NCBI GenBank assembly: GCA_024235735.1
Contig: JACKLU010000011.1
Coordinates: forward strand, 1 to 64,000
DNA length: 64,000 nucleotides
Source: Burkholderiales bacterium
GTDB lineage: Bacteria > Pseudomonadota > Gammaproteobacteria > Burkholderiales > Nitrosomonadaceae
Reading direction: 5' to 3'
The position numbers were made by a program, and so were the translations under genes. Positions within the stretch are counted from its first letter, which is position 1. The number at the start of each line of letters is the position of its first letter. The notes below the pieces were generated by a model, which was given only the letters and a program-made list of their open reading frames with translations, did not search any database and had not been told where the DNA came from. This document shows, piece by piece, positions 61,760-64,000 of the stretch.

Positions 61760-62464
61760 ATGATACCGTTTATTTTGATAGTTCTCTTTCTTAGCGCGCC
61801 TGTGGCCAATGCCGCAAGCGATCCACCTGACACTATGTTCGAGCGCGTCAAACCCTGCACGCTATGTCATGGAGAATCGGATCAAGCCGGGCAGCATGTT
61901 TACTACCCGCGTATTGGCGGCAAGCCAGCGGGCTATCTGTACAACCAGCTACGCAATTTCAGGGACGGACGGCGGCATTATCAACCGATGGCGATACTGC
62001 TGGAAAATATGTCCGACGACTACTTGATGGATATAGCACGCTATTTCTCCGCACAGATGCTGCCTGTGTACCAGCCGGAGCTGCACAGCCTGCAGACCGA
62101 AGAACGCGAACTGGCGGAGACTATGATTTTTTCGGGTGATCCGGACAGGGATATTCCGGCATGCAGCGATTGTCACGGCCGCGCATTAATGGGAAAAACG
62201 CCGTTTATTCCGGGACTGTTGGGATTGCCGCGGGTGTATTTGTCCGCGCAGTTTGGCAGCTGGCGCAATGGTGGGCTGATTCGCGGCCAGACGGCCGACT
62301 GTATGTCGGAAATAGCGGAAAAACTGACTGACCAGGAAATCAACGCGATTGCTAAGTGGCTGTCGATACAAACCGTTTCCGGCAGTCCGGAACCGGCGAG
62401 CAACTTATCACCTGGACTGATCGAACGCTGCGGCAGCATTGTCCAGATGGAGATTGAATCATGA
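61760..62464 (+). CDS. Periplasmic dihaem cytochrome c (c4/c553-like)
   Basis: The 234-aa precursor has a signal peptide (MIPFILIVLFLSAPVANAAS), two haem-binding motifs CTLCH (about residue 34) and CSDCH (about 134), and repeat units PRIGGKPAGYLYNQLRNFRD and PGLLGLPRVYLSAQFGSWRN, the two-domain layout of cytochrome c4 and related electron carriers. A start upstream at 61718 would extend the N-terminus to the edge of the MITE and is less likely. The stop overlaps the start of the next cytochrome gene (ATGA), so they are translated together. Confidence 0.88.
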   Translation: MIPFILIVLFLSAPVANAASDPPDTMFERVKPCTLCHGESDQAGQHVYYPRIGGKPAGYLYNQLRNFRDGRRHYQPMAILLENMSDDYLMDIARYFSAQMLPVYQPELHSLQTEERELAETMIFSGDPDRDIPACSDCHGRALMGKTPFIPGLLGLPRVYLSAQFGSWRNGGLIRGQTADCMSEIAEKLTDQEINAIAKWLSIQTVSGSPEPASNLSPGLIERCGSIVQMEIES

Positions 62465-63759
62465 GCAACATCACGGCTTTGATCGACAGACTCAGGAAAC
62501 CGGTTGCGCTTCTGCTTGCGGGTACTGTGCTGCTGCTTCTGGCGACAAGTGCGGCTGCATACGACAATTCGAACGACCCGTTCAATCGCACCGGACTCGA
62601 TCCCCAGCAGCTGCGCGGCGCGTATTTGACACGCGCGGCCAATTGCATGGGATGCCATACCGCGCGCGGTGGAAAGCCGTTTGCAGGCGGACGCCGTCTG
62701 ACCACCACATTTGGTGTTTTCGTCACACCCAATATTACACCCGACAATGAAACGGGAATCGGCAACTGGAGCGCAACAGATTTCTGGCAGGCGCTGCATG
62801 AAGGCAAATCACCCGATGGTCAACTGCTTTATCCTGCATTTCCCTACACTGAATATACCAAAGTCACGCGGCAGGACGCTGACGCGATTTTTGCCTTTCT
62901 GCAATCGCTGCCAGCGATCAGACAAACCAACCCATCGCATACCATCCGTTTCCCGTATAATTTCAGGCCACTGCTGTATATCTGGCGCGCATTGTATTTC
63001 ACCCCCGGAGAATACGTACCCGATTCATCAGAAACAGCGCAATGGAACCGTGGCGCTTACCTGGTGCAGGGGCTGGGACACTGTAACGCCTGTCACACCA
63101 GCCGCACACTGCTTGGCGGCGCAGACAATGAATTGACTGGCGGGCAGATCATGGGGATGAACTGGTATGCGCCCTCGCTGACGTCGCACCGCGAAGCCGG
63201 CAACCGCGACTGGACTATCGATGAAATAGTAACGCTGCTGTCCACCGGCATTACAGATCGCGCGGTGGCTTCCGGACCGATGGCAACGATTATCCGGCAG
63301 AGTCTGCAACACCTGTCGATGGAAGATCTGCGCGCCATGGCCGTGTATCTGCAATCCATATCGGACAGCAAATCGGATTATGCCGCCACATCCGCCGCAC
63401 TTGCGCCGGTCAGCGCATACAGCAGCCTGATACATGGCAAGCAGTTGTATCAAACCTATTGCCAGGACTGTCACGGCATTTCAGGCGAGGGCGCGCCAGG
63501 TATTTACCCGGCGCTGGCGGGAAACCGCGGCGTAGTCATGGCGTCACCGCTCAACACGATACGCAGCATTCTCGAAGGTGGTTATCCAGCCACCACCCAA
63601 GGAAATCCGCGTCCTTATGGCATGCCGCCCTTTCAGCAGATCCTGCACGATCAAGAGATCGCCAATCTCGTATCGTATATCAGGAACGCCTGGGGTAACA
63701 GCGCAAGCCGAATTACGGTCTATGATGTGGAAAAAAGCAGGCGTATCAGGATTGAATAA
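62461..63759 (+). CDS. Trihaem c-type cytochrome (alcohol/gluconate dehydrogenase cytochrome-subunit type)
   Basis: The 432-aa protein has a hydrophobic signal/anchor (LLLAGTVLLLLATSAAAYD) and three CxxCH sites: NCMGCH (about residue 61), HCNACH (about 206), DCQDCH (about 339). GGKPFAGGRRLTTTFGVFVT, PNITPDNETGIGNW and FPYTEYTKVTRQDADAIFAF match the membrane-bound trihaem subunit of alcohol, gluconate or sorbitol dehydrogenases (AdhB-like). No dehydrogenase gene is in this window on either side. It partners the dihaem cytochrome above. Confidence 0.9.
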   Translation: MSNITALIDRLRKPVALLLAGTVLLLLATSAAAYDNSNDPFNRTGLDPQQLRGAYLTRAANCMGCHTARGGKPFAGGRRLTTTFGVFVTPNITPDNETGIGNWSATDFWQALHEGKSPDGQLLYPAFPYTEYTKVTRQDADAIFAFLQSLPAIRQTNPSHTIRFPYNFRPLLYIWRALYFTPGEYVPDSSETAQWNRGAYLVQGLGHCNACHTSRTLLGGADNELTGGQIMGMNWYAPSLTSHREAGNRDWTIDEIVTLLSTGITDRAVASGPMATIIRQSLQHLSMEDLRAMAVYLQSISDSKSDYAATSAALAPVSAYSSLIHGKQLYQTYCQDCHGISGEGAPGIYPALAGNRGVVMASPLNTIRSILEGGYPATTQGNPRPYGMPPFQQILHDQEIANLVSYIRNAWGNSASRITVYDVEKSRRIRIE

Positions 63760-63784
63760 AGGGTATCTCTAAAGCTTAAAAAAC

Positions 63785-63927
63785 GTAACTATTCAGCCTT
63801 ATTTGACAAGGCGTTTGATTATTCTGTCATTTCGAGCGGCAGCGAGAAATCTTGAGCGTTTATTAATGCACCCAAAACCCAAGATTCCTCGCGTTGCTCG
63901 GAATGACAAAGTGCGCTGAATAGTTAC
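63785..63927. mobile_element. MITE-B copy 2 (143 bp)
   Basis: Same length and almost identical to 10208-10350, with ends GTAACTATTCAGC / GCTGAATAGTTAC. The flanking 8-mers TAAAAAAC and AAAAAAAC match at seven of eight positions, consistent with a target duplication. It follows the trihaem cytochrome stop by 25 bp. Confidence 0.85.
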
Positions 63928-64000
63928 AAAAAAACAAACGCGCGCCGCTTCTCTCAGGGAATCCTGGGGCGGCGAAAAAGATCACCCGGCTTGCAGCGCA

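Noticed and set aside
1..64000. rRNA, tRNA, riboswitch or CRISPR loci
   Set aside because: None of the expected conserved sequences was seen on reading the intergenic gaps; small non-coding RNAs cannot be excluded.

Overview
The window reads as the chromosome of an autotrophic betaproteobacterium. The order dapF - DUF484 - xerC, hslVU, lptE-holA, a CbbX-type Rubisco activase at the left edge, many c-type haem motifs and dense small palindromic repeats all fit the Nitrosomonadaceae (Nitrosomonas-like). That assignment rests on gene content and style only. No rRNA, tRNA or CRISPR array was seen.

Layout: (1) 1-724, end of a carbon-fixation operon (cbbX and a small unknown gene). (2) 871-5712, minus-strand housekeeping block hslU, hslV, xerC, DUF484, dapF, then on the plus strand an LpxK-like protein whose catalytic motifs are lost (5916-6971). 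(3) 7.0-10.8 kb, a repeat-rich accessory island: two paralogous coiled-coil/membrane proteins built from 21-bp repeats, a DUF1640 protein, a yefM-yoeB toxin-antitoxin pair split by a MITE, duplicated tiny membrane proteins, and several repeat families. (4) 10.9-34.5 kb, a cell-surface locus: a 1294-aa RTX/S-layer-like protein on the minus strand; divergent from it an ABC polysaccharide exporter (wzm, wzt), a GNAT protein, an acyltransferase, glycosyltransferases (including a 1542-aa four-part fusion and a GT2-GT4 fusion) and an SDR; then a complete type I secretion system (ABC, HlyD, TolC). The layout resembles S-layer loci in which the secreted subunit, its T1SS and the anchoring O-polysaccharide genes sit together. 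(5) 34.5-37.2 kb, DUF6447, DUF5658, lptE, holA. (6) 37.3-43.4 kb, a CusCBA-type metal efflux operon. (7) 43.6-57 kb, an HD-GYP protein, a degenerate M23-like secreted protein with seven repeats, a YjjJ/HipA kinase, ctaG, a methyltransferase, a DUF455 protein, a class III cyclase with an HDOD protein, an intradiol dioxygenase-like protein and gdhA. (8) 57.2-64 kb, slt, cca, a Tsx-like outer-membrane protein and a translationally coupled pair of multihaem c-type cytochromes.

Three families of small non-coding foldback elements recur here, several with visible target-site duplications: MITE-A (about 141 bp, 5-bp duplication), MITE-B (143 bp, 8-bp duplication) and MITE-C (161 bp, TA). They sit at gene starts. 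One MITE-C copy lies inside the overlapping stop/start of yefM-yoeB, and removing it in silico restores a classical overlapping operon. One MITE-A copy places a near-consensus -35 hexamer 17 bp from a TATAAT box in front of hslVU.
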